The position numbers were made by a program, and so were the translations under genes. DNA of 64,000 nucleotides from Palsa-504 sp963787645 (GTDB taxonomy: Bacteria > Actinomycetota > Actinomycetes > Streptosporangiales > Streptosporangiaceae). The notes below the pieces were generated by a model. That model had not been told where the DNA came from. It saw nothing but the letters and a program-made list of their open reading frames with translations, and ran no database searches. Positions 56,277 through 64,000 of the stretch are shown here, one piece after another; the first letter of the stretch is position 1, and the number at the start of each line of letters is the position of its first letter. The stretch covers positions 1-64,000 of the forward strand of contig CAWBDS010000012.1 in NCBI GenBank assembly GCA_963787645.1, in the 5' to 3' direction.

Positions 56277-57776
56277 GTGGGAAATCCCGGCCCATCCGAC
56301 CAACCTGAACTCGCCGACGTCGGCCGCCTGGCGCGGCGTCTGCTGAACCGGGCCGTGCGCACCGCCCGGACCGAGGATCAGCCGCTGCGCGGGCTGCTCC
56401 TGGAGCACCTGGGCCCCGACGCGGTCAGCCTGCCCACCGTGTCGGCCACCTGGCCCGGATACGAGCACGTCAACGTCCAGGTCGGCCTGGAGGCCTGGCT
56501 CAACGAAGGCCAGCTCAACGAAGGCCAGCTCAACGAAGGCCAGGGCACCGCGCGCACGCACCAGGTGTTCGGCATCACCGGCATCGGGATGATGCGCCAC
56601 ATGGAGATCGTCGGGATCGGCGACCTGCTCCAGCCCTCGGGCAACGGCCCGTTCGGCGCGGCCGGCTTCGGCGGGGTGATGACCGTCGCCGTGCCCAGCG
56701 GCCCGGACGGGCAGACCCACCCGTGCGTCAGCCACGGCATCTACCTGGTCGACGACGCCGGGAGCCGGCTGGCCATGGTCCTTCAGCCGGTGGACCGCGG
56801 CCCGATGCCCCAGGTCGTGCTGCAGATCACCGGCGCGGATCAGGGCCGGATCGACGCCATCCTGGCTGAGATCAGGACCCTGGCCAGCGAGCGGAGCGTG
56901 TTCCGCGGTCAGGTGATCAGCTTCGGGCCCGAGGTGTTCGGGGTCGGCCGGCAGGTGCCGATGAACTTCCTGGAGCGCCCGGCGGTGACCCGGGACCAGA
57001 TCGTGCTGCCCGACGAGGTGCTCGACAACATCGAGCGGCAGGTGCTCGGGGTCGGCCGGCACTCGGGCCGGCTCCTGGCCAGCGGCCAGCATCTCAAGCG
57101 CGGCGTGCTGCTGCACGGCGCGCCCGGCACCGGCAAGACCCACACCGTCGGCTACCTGCTGGGCCAGCTGCCCGAGGCCACCGTGATCGTGATCTCGGGC
57201 CGCGCCCTGAACCGGATCAGGGAAGCCTGCTCGGTGGCCCGGAGCCTGCAGCCCGCCGTCATCGTGGTGGAGGACGTGGACCTGATCGCCGAGCAGCGCG
57301 AGGCCCGGCCCGGCGAGCATCCGCTGCTGTTCCAGCTGCTCAACGAGATGGACGGCCTCAACTCGGGCACCGACGTGACGTTCTTGCTCACCACCAACCG
57401 CGCCGACCTGCTCGAGCCCGCGCTGGCCGCCCGCCCCGGCCGGGTCGACCTGGCCGCCGAGCTCCCGCTGCCCGACGCCGACGCCCGCCGCCAGCTGATC
57501 CGCCTCTACCAGGGCCACCTGGTGCTGGACCTGACCGAGCCGGAGGCCATCGTCGGGCGGACCGAGGGCGTCACCGCCTCCTTCCTGAAGGAACTCCTGC
57601 GCAAGGCCGCCCTGCTGGCCTGCGAGTCCGATCCTGGCGACGGTCCCATCCACGTCCGCGACGACCAGCTGAACGCCGCCCTCGACCAGCTCCTGGACAC
57701 CGGCAACCAGCTGACCCGCGTCCTGCTCGGCGGCGAGGCGCCCCGGCCCGCCCGCCGCACCGCAACGCCGCACTAA
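56277..57776 (+). CDS. AAA ATPase of the FtsH/CDC48-like type with a unique N-terminal domain
   Basis: A 499-residue protein. Residues 1 to ~235 form an N-terminal domain without a known family (ISFGPEVFGVG near its end). It carries three LNEGQ units from a 15-bp repeat near residues 75-89. The AAA module has Walker A HGAPGTGKTHTVG (~280-290), Walker B AVIVVEDVDLIAEQ, sensor LLTTNRADLLEPALAARPGRVD, and a helical C-terminal subdomain. There are no protease or membrane parts, so it probably remodels a protein partner. TACGCT six bases before GTG 56277 indicates a leaderless start. Confidence 0.83.
   Translation: MGNPGPSDQPELADVGRLARRLLNRAVRTARTEDQPLRGLLLEHLGPDAVSLPTVSATWPGYEHVNVQVGLEAWLNEGQLNEGQLNEGQGTARTHQVFGITGIGMMRHMEIVGIGDLLQPSGNGPFGAAGFGGVMTVAVPSGPDGQTHPCVSHGIYLVDDAGSRLAMVLQPVDRGPMPQVVLQITGADQGRIDAILAEIRTLASERSVFRGQVISFGPEVFGVGRQVPMNFLERPAVTRDQIVLPDEVLDNIERQVLGVGRHSGRLLASGQHLKRGVLLHGAPGTGKTHTVGYLLGQLPEATVIVISGRALNRIREACSVARSLQPAVIVVEDVDLIAEQREARPGEHPLLFQLLNEMDGLNSGTDVTFLLTTNRADLLEPALAARPGRVDLAAELPLPDADARRQLIRLYQGHLVLDLTEPEAIVGRTEGVTASFLKELLRKAALLACESDPGDGPIHVRDDQLNAALDQLLDTGNQLTRVLLGGEAPRPARRTATPH
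56499..56543 (+). repeat. Three perfect 15-bp repeats in the AAA ATPase gene
   Basis: CTCAACGAAGGCCAG occurs three times in tandem, in frame, encoding Leu-Asn-Glu-Gly-Gln. Confidence 0.88.
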
Positions 57777-57809
57777 CCAGCCGGGCCCGGGCGGTGCGAT
57801 AATGGCGGA

Positions 57810-58115
57810 ATGTCACGGCGAGCGGTTACACCGGCGGTGGTCGTCGTGGGGGTCATCGCGGGCGGCTCCGTGCTCGCGCGGCTCCTCGGCTACAAGCTGG
57901 GCGCCAACGTGGTCGTCCGGTGCCGCCAGGGGCACGTGTACTCCACCGTCTGGATTCCCGGCGTGAAACTCAAAGGACTGGACCTGGTCGTGGCCAGGGT
58001 TCAGTACTGCCCGGTCGGAAAGCACTGGAGCCTGGTCGTTCCGGTGCGTGAAAAGGATCTGACCGAAGGGGAACGGCAATTCGCCCGGGCTCACCACGAC
58101 CTGCCCATCCCCTGA
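57810..58115 (+). CDS. Small membrane-anchored protein with two Cys-x3-His elements
   Basis: A 101-residue protein. One N-terminal membrane helix (TPAVVVVGVIAGGSVLARLLG) precedes a small domain with CRQGHVYSTVWIPG and YCPVGKHW, two matching Cys-x3-His elements that could bind zinc. The tail LTEGERQFARAHHDLPIP is polar. GATAAT (57798-57803) six bases before ATG 57810 suggests a leaderless promoter. It precedes the MoxR operon and may belong with it. Confidence 0.72.
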   Translation: MSRRAVTPAVVVVGVIAGGSVLARLLGYKLGANVVVRCRQGHVYSTVWIPGVKLKGLDLVVARVQYCPVGKHWSLVVPVREKDLTEGERQFARAHHDLPIP

Positions 58116-58159
58116 CCCAGGCCGCCGCGCATGGCCGCCGGGCCGCCGAGGCCGGGCGG

Positions 58160-59065
58160 GTGGCGGCGGTCGCCGTACTCCTGGCCGTCGCGGTCGCCGG
58201 GCTACGGGCGCGCGGCACTTTCTCCCATAATTCGGACCGAACGGCCGTCGGTGCCAGCGGCCCGGTCTTGGCCATCGCACTGTCCGCCGCCGAAGGCCTG
58301 GCCTTCATCGCCTTCCTGGTCGTGCTCGCCTCCGCCCGCCGGCAGCGCCAGCCGCAGGACGACGACGAGGAAGAGTCCTGGCGGCCGAACCTCCCCTGGT
58401 GGGCCAAGACGGCCGGCGTCCTGCTGGCCGTGGCCGCGCTGATCACCCCGTTCGCCGTGCTGTTGACCCGCAAGCCGCGCTCGCTCCCGCCCCGGGCTCT
58501 GCCCAGCGGCCCGCCGAAGATCAGCCTGGGCGGCCAGACCGGCGCGGCGGCCACCGCCAGCTCGATCTGGCCGCTGCTCACCGGCATGGCCATCGCGATC
58601 GCGGTGCTGGTCGCGCTGACCCTGCTCAGCCGGCGCGGGCGTCGCATGCGGCTCACGCCCGCCCGGACCCGCCTGGCCACGCTGCTGGACAGCCTGACCG
58701 CGGGCCGCGACGCGCTGCTGGCGGGCGGCGAGCCGCGGGCCGCGATCATCGCCTGCTACGCGGCCATGGAACGCGGGTTCGCGGCCGCCGGGACCGCGCC
58801 CGCCCTGGCCGACACCCCGGCCGAGGTGCTGTCCCGCGCCAGGCGGGCCGGCCTGGTCCGGCCCGGGCCCGCCGAGACGCTGACCGGCCTGTTCCGCCGG
58901 GCCCGGTACAGCACGCACCCGATGACCAGCGCCGACTCCCGGGCCGCCGCGGACGCCCTGACCGCGATGCGCGCCGACCTGGCCAGCGCCGATCTGGGCG
59001 GCGCCGATCTGGGCGGCACCGATCTGGCCGGTACCGATCTGGCTGGCGCCGGGAGCGCGCCGTGA
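58160..59065 (+). CDS. DUF4129-containing membrane protein of the MoxR operon
   Basis: A 301-residue protein with three membrane segments (AAVAVLLAVAVAGLRA, VLAIALSAAEGLAFIAFLVVLAS, TAGVLLAVAALITPFAVLL), a fourth near 145-167, and a cytoplasmic DUF4129 domain (GEPRAAIIACYAAMERGFAAAG, ADTPAEVLSRARRAGLV, YSTHPMTSADSRAAADAL). It ends with four 15-bp repeats encoding ADLGG/TDLAG units like pentapeptide repeats. DUF4129 proteins accompany MoxR/DUF58 systems, thought to fold or activate surface proteins. GTG 58160 has GAGG before it. It overlaps the next gene by four bases (GTGA). Confidence 0.75.
   Translation: MAAVAVLLAVAVAGLRARGTFSHNSDRTAVGASGPVLAIALSAAEGLAFIAFLVVLASARRQRQPQDDDEEESWRPNLPWWAKTAGVLLAVAALITPFAVLLTRKPRSLPPRALPSGPPKISLGGQTGAAATASSIWPLLTGMAIAIAVLVALTLLSRRGRRMRLTPARTRLATLLDSLTAGRDALLAGGEPRAAIIACYAAMERGFAAAGTAPALADTPAEVLSRARRAGLVRPGPAETLTGLFRRARYSTHPMTSADSRAAADALTAMRADLASADLGGADLGGTDLAGTDLAGAGSAP
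58988..59047 (+). repeat. Four 15-bp repeats at the 3' end of the DUF4129 gene
   Basis: Units GCCGATCTGGGCGGC (twice) and ACCGATCTGGCCGGT-like (twice) encode A/T-D-L-G/A-G pentapeptides. Confidence 0.85.
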
Positions 59066-59507
59066 GCCGCCGCAGGCGGATCGTGGCCGCCGGCGCGACC
59101 GTGATCGGGATCGCCGCCGCGCTCGGCGCCGGCTACGCCGCGGCGGGCGCCGCCGGGCTGATCGACGTGGCCGCCCTGGCCACCCTGGGCGTCCTGATCG
59201 TGGCGCGCGGAGTGCTGCGGGGCGAGAAACCACGGCCCGTTCGGCGGAAAAAATCGCGGCCGGATGCGGAGCGGCGGCCGGCGGTCCGGGCGGCGGACTT
59301 CCCGGCCTACACCGCGATCGCCTCGGACGTGGAGTGGTCCCGGCTGGCCCGGCGGCATTACGAGCACGGCCTGCGTCCTAGGCTGGCCCGGCTGGCCGCG
59401 GCCCTCGGCAGTCCCGAGCCGCCGCACACCACGGGGAAGGCCGACGCCGACGGGCCCGGCCCGGACCTGGCCACCCTGGATCGCATCGTCACCCGGCTGG
59501 AGGGCCG

Positions 59508-59511
<4 letters not shown>
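59062..59511 (+). CDS. Small membrane protein of the MoxR operon
   Basis: A 149-residue protein with two adjacent N-terminal hydrophobic segments (IVAAGATVIGIAAALGAGYAAAGAAG and IDVAALATLGVLIVARGVL). A basic linker (RPVRRKKSRPDAERRP) and a soluble helix region (YTAIASDVEWSRLARRHYEHGLRP) follow. It starts with GTG overlapping the DUF4129 stop and ends overlapping the moxR start, so it is translated in step with both. Such small proteins are common in this operon type; the function is unknown. Confidence 0.75.
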
Positions 59512-60453
<942 letters not shown>

Positions 60454-60479
<26 letters not shown>

Positions 60480-60592
60480 ACCTGGTACCCGGCCGGGATC
60501 CCGGCCTCGGTCCCAGTGCCGCGCGGCCCGGCATGAACCTGGTACCCGGCCGGGATCCCGGCCCCGGCTCCGATGCCGCGCGGCCCGGCGTG
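60454..60592 (+). repeat. 57-bp tandem repeat spanning the moxR/DUF58 junction
   Basis: Copies begin at 60454 and 60511, with a diverged third from 60568. Each carries the moxR C-terminal codons and a start codon for the next gene: ATG 60476, ATG 60533 and GTG 60590, all in one frame 57 bp apart. Confidence 0.9.
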
Positions 60593-61851
60593 AGCTGGTA
60601 TCCCGCCGGGCGGGCCCGGGTCCTGGCCACCGCGGCCCTGCTGGCCCTGGCCGCCGCGGTGCTCACCGGGCACGCCGCGCTGGTCCTGCTGGCCGCGCCC
60701 GCCCTCGGCGCGCTGGCCCTGCTGCCGCGCCGACGGCCTCCGTCGCTGGACATCGAGGTCACGATGTCGGGCACCCGCTGCTTCGAGGGCGAGGACGTCA
60801 CGGTCACCGTCACCGTGGCGGCCGCCCCGCCGCTGGACGAGCTGGTCCTGGAGCTGGCTCCCGCGCCGCAGGTCACCCTGGCCGGCCGGGCCCGCGCCGT
60901 CAGACCTTCCTGCACGCCGGGCGGGCCAGCGCCCAGTGGGTGATCCGCCCCGACCGGTGGGGCCGGCCCTCGCCAGGGGCCATCCTGGTCAGCGGGCGGG
61001 CCGGCGCGTTCGGCACGTCCCGGCGCATCGAACTGGACCCGCTCGAGGTGTTCCCGCGCCCGGCCCGGATGCGGCCCCGGCTGGTCCCCGCCGAGCTGCT
61101 GCGCCGGATCGGGGAGCACACCGGGCGGGCCGTCGGCGAGGGCGTCGAGTTCGCCGGCATCCGGCCCTACGTGCCCGGCGACCAGCTGCGCGACGTCAAC
61201 CGGGCGGTCAGCATCCGGCGTGGCCAGCTGCACGTCAACCAGCGGTCCGCGGCCCGGGCCGCGGACCTGGTGGTGATGATCGACACGTTCGGCGATTCCG
61301 GGCCGGTCTCCGAACGCAGCCTGGACCTGGCCGTGCACGGAGCGGCCGCCCTGGTCACCGCGTACCTGCGGGTCAGCGACCGGGCCGGCCTGGTCGTCCT
61401 GGGCGGCCTGCTGCGCTGGCTCGGCCCGGCCGCCGGCGACCGGCAGTTCTTCCGCGTCGCCGAGCTGATGCTGGCCGCCCGCTACGACAGCTTCGTGACC
61501 CCCGACGTGGGCCGCATCCCGCGCACCGCGCTGCCGCCCGGCACGCTGGTCGTGGTGTTCTCCCCGCTGCTCGATCCCCGCAGCTTCGGCGCCGTGGCCG
61601 ACCTGCGCCAGCGCGGGTTCCCGCTGATCGTGGTGGACACCCTGCGCGACGAGCCGCCCCCGGCCAATCGGCCCGACGCCCAGCTCGCGCTGCGCCTGTG
61701 GCGCCTGGACCGGTCCGCCACCCGCGCCCGCTTGCGTTCCCTGGGCATCCCGGTCCTGCAGTGGTCCCAGAGCACCGAGCTGGATAGCGTCCTCGCCCCC
61801 CTCCGCCAGCCCCCACCCGGCCTGCGCGGCCTAGCCGGCAGCCGCCCATGA
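60476..61851 (+). CDS. DUF58-domain protein, one frameshift
   Basis: About 458 residues. Two membrane helices near the start (ARVLATAALLALAAAVLTGHAALVLLAAPALGALALL) precede a beta-rich extracytoplasmic-type domain. The DUF58 signature EFAGIRPYVPGDQLRDVNRAVS is followed by a VWA-like region (DLVVMIDTFGDSG). A frameshift near 60898 splits the gene just before FLHAGRASAQW. It is the usual MoxR partner. The true start is ambiguous: three in-frame starts 57 bp apart exist because of a tandem duplication, and ATG 60476, with its ATGA overlap to moxR, is listed. Confidence 0.85.
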
Positions 61852-61936
61852 CTCACGTCCCCGCCCCGACCCGCGTCCCGCTCGTGGCCGCGTCCCCGCC
61901 GTCACCCGTGTCCCCACCGCCCCGCGGGTCGCGGTC

Positions 61937-62488
61937 ATGAGCCGGCTAAGGTTCGGACGGGCCGGGGTCTTTCATGATCGCGAAAAGTTTTCAGTGCTAT
62001 TTCATGCAAAATCCTTCGTGATCATGGAATTGGCTCTCGGGCTGCTGATGGTGGCCTGGCCGCTGGCGTGGGCGCCGGGGTGGGCGTACGCGGTGGCGGT
62101 GCTGGGGGCGGCCGCGGTGCTCGCCGCGGCGCTAGGCGGCTGGCGGCGCGGACCGGTGCTGGCCACCGCGGCGGCGGTCGTGGTGTGCGCCGCTTCCCGG
62201 GCCGGGACCGCCGTGCTGGCCGCCGAGGGGCTGTTCATCCTGGGTTACCTGCTCCCCGCCGACGCCCCGCCGGGCTTGACCCGGCCTGGCTCATGGCTGC
62301 GCCAGCAGGCGTTCGGGGCCCTCGCGGGCCTGATCGCCAGCGGCGCGGTGCTGGCCGCGCTGAGCCTGCACCAGGTGAGCTCGGCCTGGCTCACCGGGGC
62401 CGGCCTGGCCGCGGCCGCCTGCGCCTACCTGGTCGCGCTGCCCTTGGCCCGCCCTGCGCGACGGGGCTCAGACGTCGATGTCCAGTGA
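61937..62488 (+). CDS. Membrane protein closing the MoxR operon
   Basis: Up to 183 residues with about five hydrophobic segments (LALGLLMVAWPLAWAPGWAYAVAVLG, TAAAVVVCAASRAGTAVLAAEGLFILGYLLP, FGALAGLIASGAVLAALSL, WLTGAGLAAAACAYLVALPLA). The first ~29 codons (61937-62023) come from an AT-rich inverted-repeat element and have atypical codons, so ATG 62024 may be the original start. No family is recognised. It overlaps the converging TPR gene by 21 bp. Confidence 0.65.
   Translation: MSRLRFGRAGVFHDREKFSVLFHAKSFVIMELALGLLMVAWPLAWAPGWAYAVAVLGAAAVLAAALGGWRRGPVLATAAAVVVCAASRAGTAVLAAEGLFILGYLLPADAPPGLTRPGSWLRQQAFGALAGLIASGAVLAALSLHQVSSAWLTGAGLAAAACAYLVALPLARPARRGSDVDVQ
61973..62026. repeat. AT-rich inverted-repeat element within the 5' end of a gene
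   Basis: CATGATCGCGAA (61973-61984) and TTCGTGATCATG (62015-62026) are complements with one mismatch, around ~30 bp of AT-rich DNA that is unlike the rest of the window. It looks like a small inserted element or regulatory palindrome. Confidence 0.6.
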
Positions 62489-64000
62489 CGCCTCGTCGAT
62501 GGCGGTCAGGGTGCCGGGAACGGCGATGCCCAGGCGTTCGGCCAGCGCGCGCGCCCGGGCCAGCAGGGGGTGCGCCTCGCCCAGCGCGGCGTAGCCGTGC
62601 GGCAGCAAGCTCCGGTCCAGCACCGGCTCGAGCAGGTCGGCGGCGTCCCGGGTGGCCCCCGTAGCGGCCCGGCGCACGGCCTCGTCGTAGCGGGCGGTGA
62701 GGATCACCGGATGGCCGGGATCGATCCCGGCCGCGCCGAACCCGGTGATCGTCGCGAAGCACGCGGCGGCTTGCTTGGCCTCGCCCAGCTGGTCCGCCGC
62801 CCGGCCGAGCAGCACGAGCGTCCAACCCCGGGCCGGCCGCGGCAGGCCGGCTCGCGTCTCGGCCTCGGCCAGCTGAGCCAGGATGGCCATCGCGTCGGCT
62901 GCGTCGCCGCGCAGCAGCGCGACCTGGCCCAGCGCCCGGTCGAAGTCGGCGGTCAGCGGATCCAGGCCGTCATCGAGCGGCTGATCGGCCAGCCGCTCGC
63001 GGTCGGCCAGCAGGGTCGTCGTGGCCTCATCGGTCTGGCCCAGCCCGCCGGCGGCCAGCGCCAGCAGCCGCCGCGCGGTGTAACCGAGCCGGAACGAGAC
63101 CTGGTTGGCGAACCAGTCGGTGCCAGCCGCCCGGCCGTCCAGCAGGTCCAGCACCGTCTGCGGCTGCTCGAGGACCAGCGCGGCCCGGGCCAGCCACAGC
63201 AGGTCCTCCTGCACCCGGTAGGACGCGGTCAGGAACCGGCCGCGGCGCGCGTCGGCGGCCTCCTCCAGGTGACGGCGCGCGGCGACCGGATGGCCGGCCG
63301 CCAGCAGGGCCTGCCCCAGCACCAGCCGCGCCTCGGCCACGTCGGCGTGCACCGGGTCGCCCAGCCGGTCCTGCCGGCTGGCCAGCAGCTCGATGGCCAG
63401 CTGGACGCCCTCGCCGACGCGGCCGTCGGACCGGGCGATATCGGCGCGGGTCCGGGCCGTCACGGTCAGCCGCCGCCAGGCGGCCGCGTTGTCCGGGTGA
63501 CGTTCGGCCAGGCCGAGCCGAGTCTGGAACACCCCGGAGACCAGGGCACCGGCATCGGGTCCGTCCTGGATCTCGGCCGTCAGCCCGGCCAGGTTGGTGT
63601 CCGCCCGGGCGACCCGGGACACATCGTGCTGCAGGTCCTGGGCGGCCACCCGGCGGGACAGCTGCCATGCGTCCGCGGCGGCCACCCGGTCGCCGTACCG
63701 GAACGCGGCCAGTCCCAGGTGGCTTGCCGCGTCGCTGAGCCGCTGCAGGTCGTGTCCCCGGGCTCCGGAGTCGGCCGCCCCGGCCGCCACCAGATCCTGC
63801 CAGAGCGAGACGGTCCGGCGGGCCTCCCGGACGCACCGCTCGTGCAGCGTGCCCGCCTCCAGCAGCACCCGGACCACGACCGAGTTGGCGTTGGCCTCGG
63901 CGCGCGGATCGGTTCGCCGCCGGACCACGGCCGCCAGCGCGGTCTCGCTGCTCTCCAGGTCCCGTGGCAGCGTCCCGGCCAGCCGGGTCAGGTCGCGCTC
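62468..64000 (-). CDS. TPR-rich protein, 5' end outside window
   Basis: At least 510 residues of helical repeats, open to the right edge. Repeated Ala/Leu/Arg-rich 34-40-residue units of TPR type are seen (for example HLGLAAFRYGDRVAAADAWQLSRR, LVLGQALLAAGHPVAARRHLEEA, LVLLGRAADQLGEAKQAAACFA). The C-terminus ends with ASLDIDV. No enzyme motif occurs in the visible part; in such actinobacterial proteins the N-terminal part is often a CHAT, NB-ARC or AAA module, which cannot be seen here. It converges on the MoxR operon. Confidence 0.72.
   Translation of the reverse strand, partial: ERDLTRLAGTLPRDLESSETALAAVVRRRTDPRAEANANSVVVRVLLEAGTLHERCVREARRTVSLWQDLVAAGAADSGARGHDLQRLSDAASHLGLAAFRYGDRVAAADAWQLSRRVAAQDLQHDVSRVARADTNLAGLTAEIQDGPDAGALVSGVFQTRLGLAERHPDNAAAWRRLTVTARTRADIARSDGRVGEGVQLAIELLASRQDRLGDPVHADVAEARLVLGQALLAAGHPVAARRHLEEAADARRGRFLTASYRVQEDLLWLARAALVLEQPQTVLDLLDGRAAGTDWFANQVSFRLGYTARRLLALAAGGLGQTDEATTTLLADRERLADQPLDDGLDPLTADFDRALGQVALLRGDAADAMAILAQLAEAETRAGLPRPARGWTLVLLGRAADQLGEAKQAAACFATITGFGAAGIDPGHPVILTARYDEAVRRAATGATRDAADLLEPVLDRSLLPHGYAALGEAHPLLARARALAERLGIAVPGTLTAIDEASLDIDV

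Overview
The window is very GC-rich, densely packed, and starts many genes with GTG. It looks like the chromosome of a filamentous or related actinomycete (Actinomycetota). Supporting markers are an HrdB/SigA-type sigma factor next to a small DUF7455 gene and a parE/parC pair, an imuA'-imuB-dnaE2 mutasome behind an actinobacterial-type SOS box, a TIGR03086 (mycothiol-dependent-enzyme-like) gene, WYL, XRE and LuxR-type regulators, and a secreted protein with a chaplin-like motif. The genus cannot be read from the sequence. Many genes have a TANNNT-like hexamer 6-8 nt before the start codon, so leaderless mRNAs appear common.

Layout. 0-8 kb: end of a PP2C-type phosphatase, principal sigma factor, DUF7455 gene, parE, a small gene, and parC on the other strand. 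7.9-17.9 kb: SDR and PfkB sugar genes, a CobU fusion, YjbQ divergent from an XRE regulator, a YbhB protein, a secreted beta-propeller, a YihY membrane protein, a type II NADH dehydrogenase and an SCO1-like lipoprotein. 17.9-27.3 kb is an accessory stretch. It holds three copies of a ~105-bp repeat, a membrane protein, an HTH/Clp-N gene pair behind twin palindromic operators, and a cassette of S8 protease with a Cys/Gly tail, TPR-CHAT protease, small partner and sigma-factor remnant. 27-37 kb: esterase, methyltransferase, amidohydrolase, a copy of a dispersed palindromic repeat, then the SOS mutasome. 37-41 kb: a duplicated-domain secreted protein, an AlkB homologue, and a WYL regulator divergent from a TIGR03086 gene. 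41-50 kb: a second, inverted copy of the dispersed repeat, an FAD oxidase, a HigB/HigA-like fusion, a zinc-ribbon regulator, a lipoprotein hydrolase, a Mug glycosylase and an AhpD-like protein with an in-frame UGA. 48.6-53.1 kb: DUF202 pair, NarL-type response regulator, a degenerate and an intact histidine kinase. 53.3-53.4 kb: helically phased DnaA-box-like array. 54-64 kb: GlgX, an AAA ATPase, a MoxR/DUF58/DUF4129 operon and a TPR protein running off the end.

The most striking candidate is the AhpD-like gene at 47424-48437. UGA replaces the second Cys of a CxxC motif, and a SECIS-like hairpin follows at the right distance, which predicts a selenoprotein. Second is the protease/CHAT cassette.

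Data quality. Several conserved or essential genes (sigA, parE, parC, imuB, DUF7455, DUF58 and others) carry single-base frameshifts, often in short C/G runs, and two genes lack an internal segment. Sequencing or assembly indels are the likeliest cause, so broken frames are annotated as the intended gene with the break noted.
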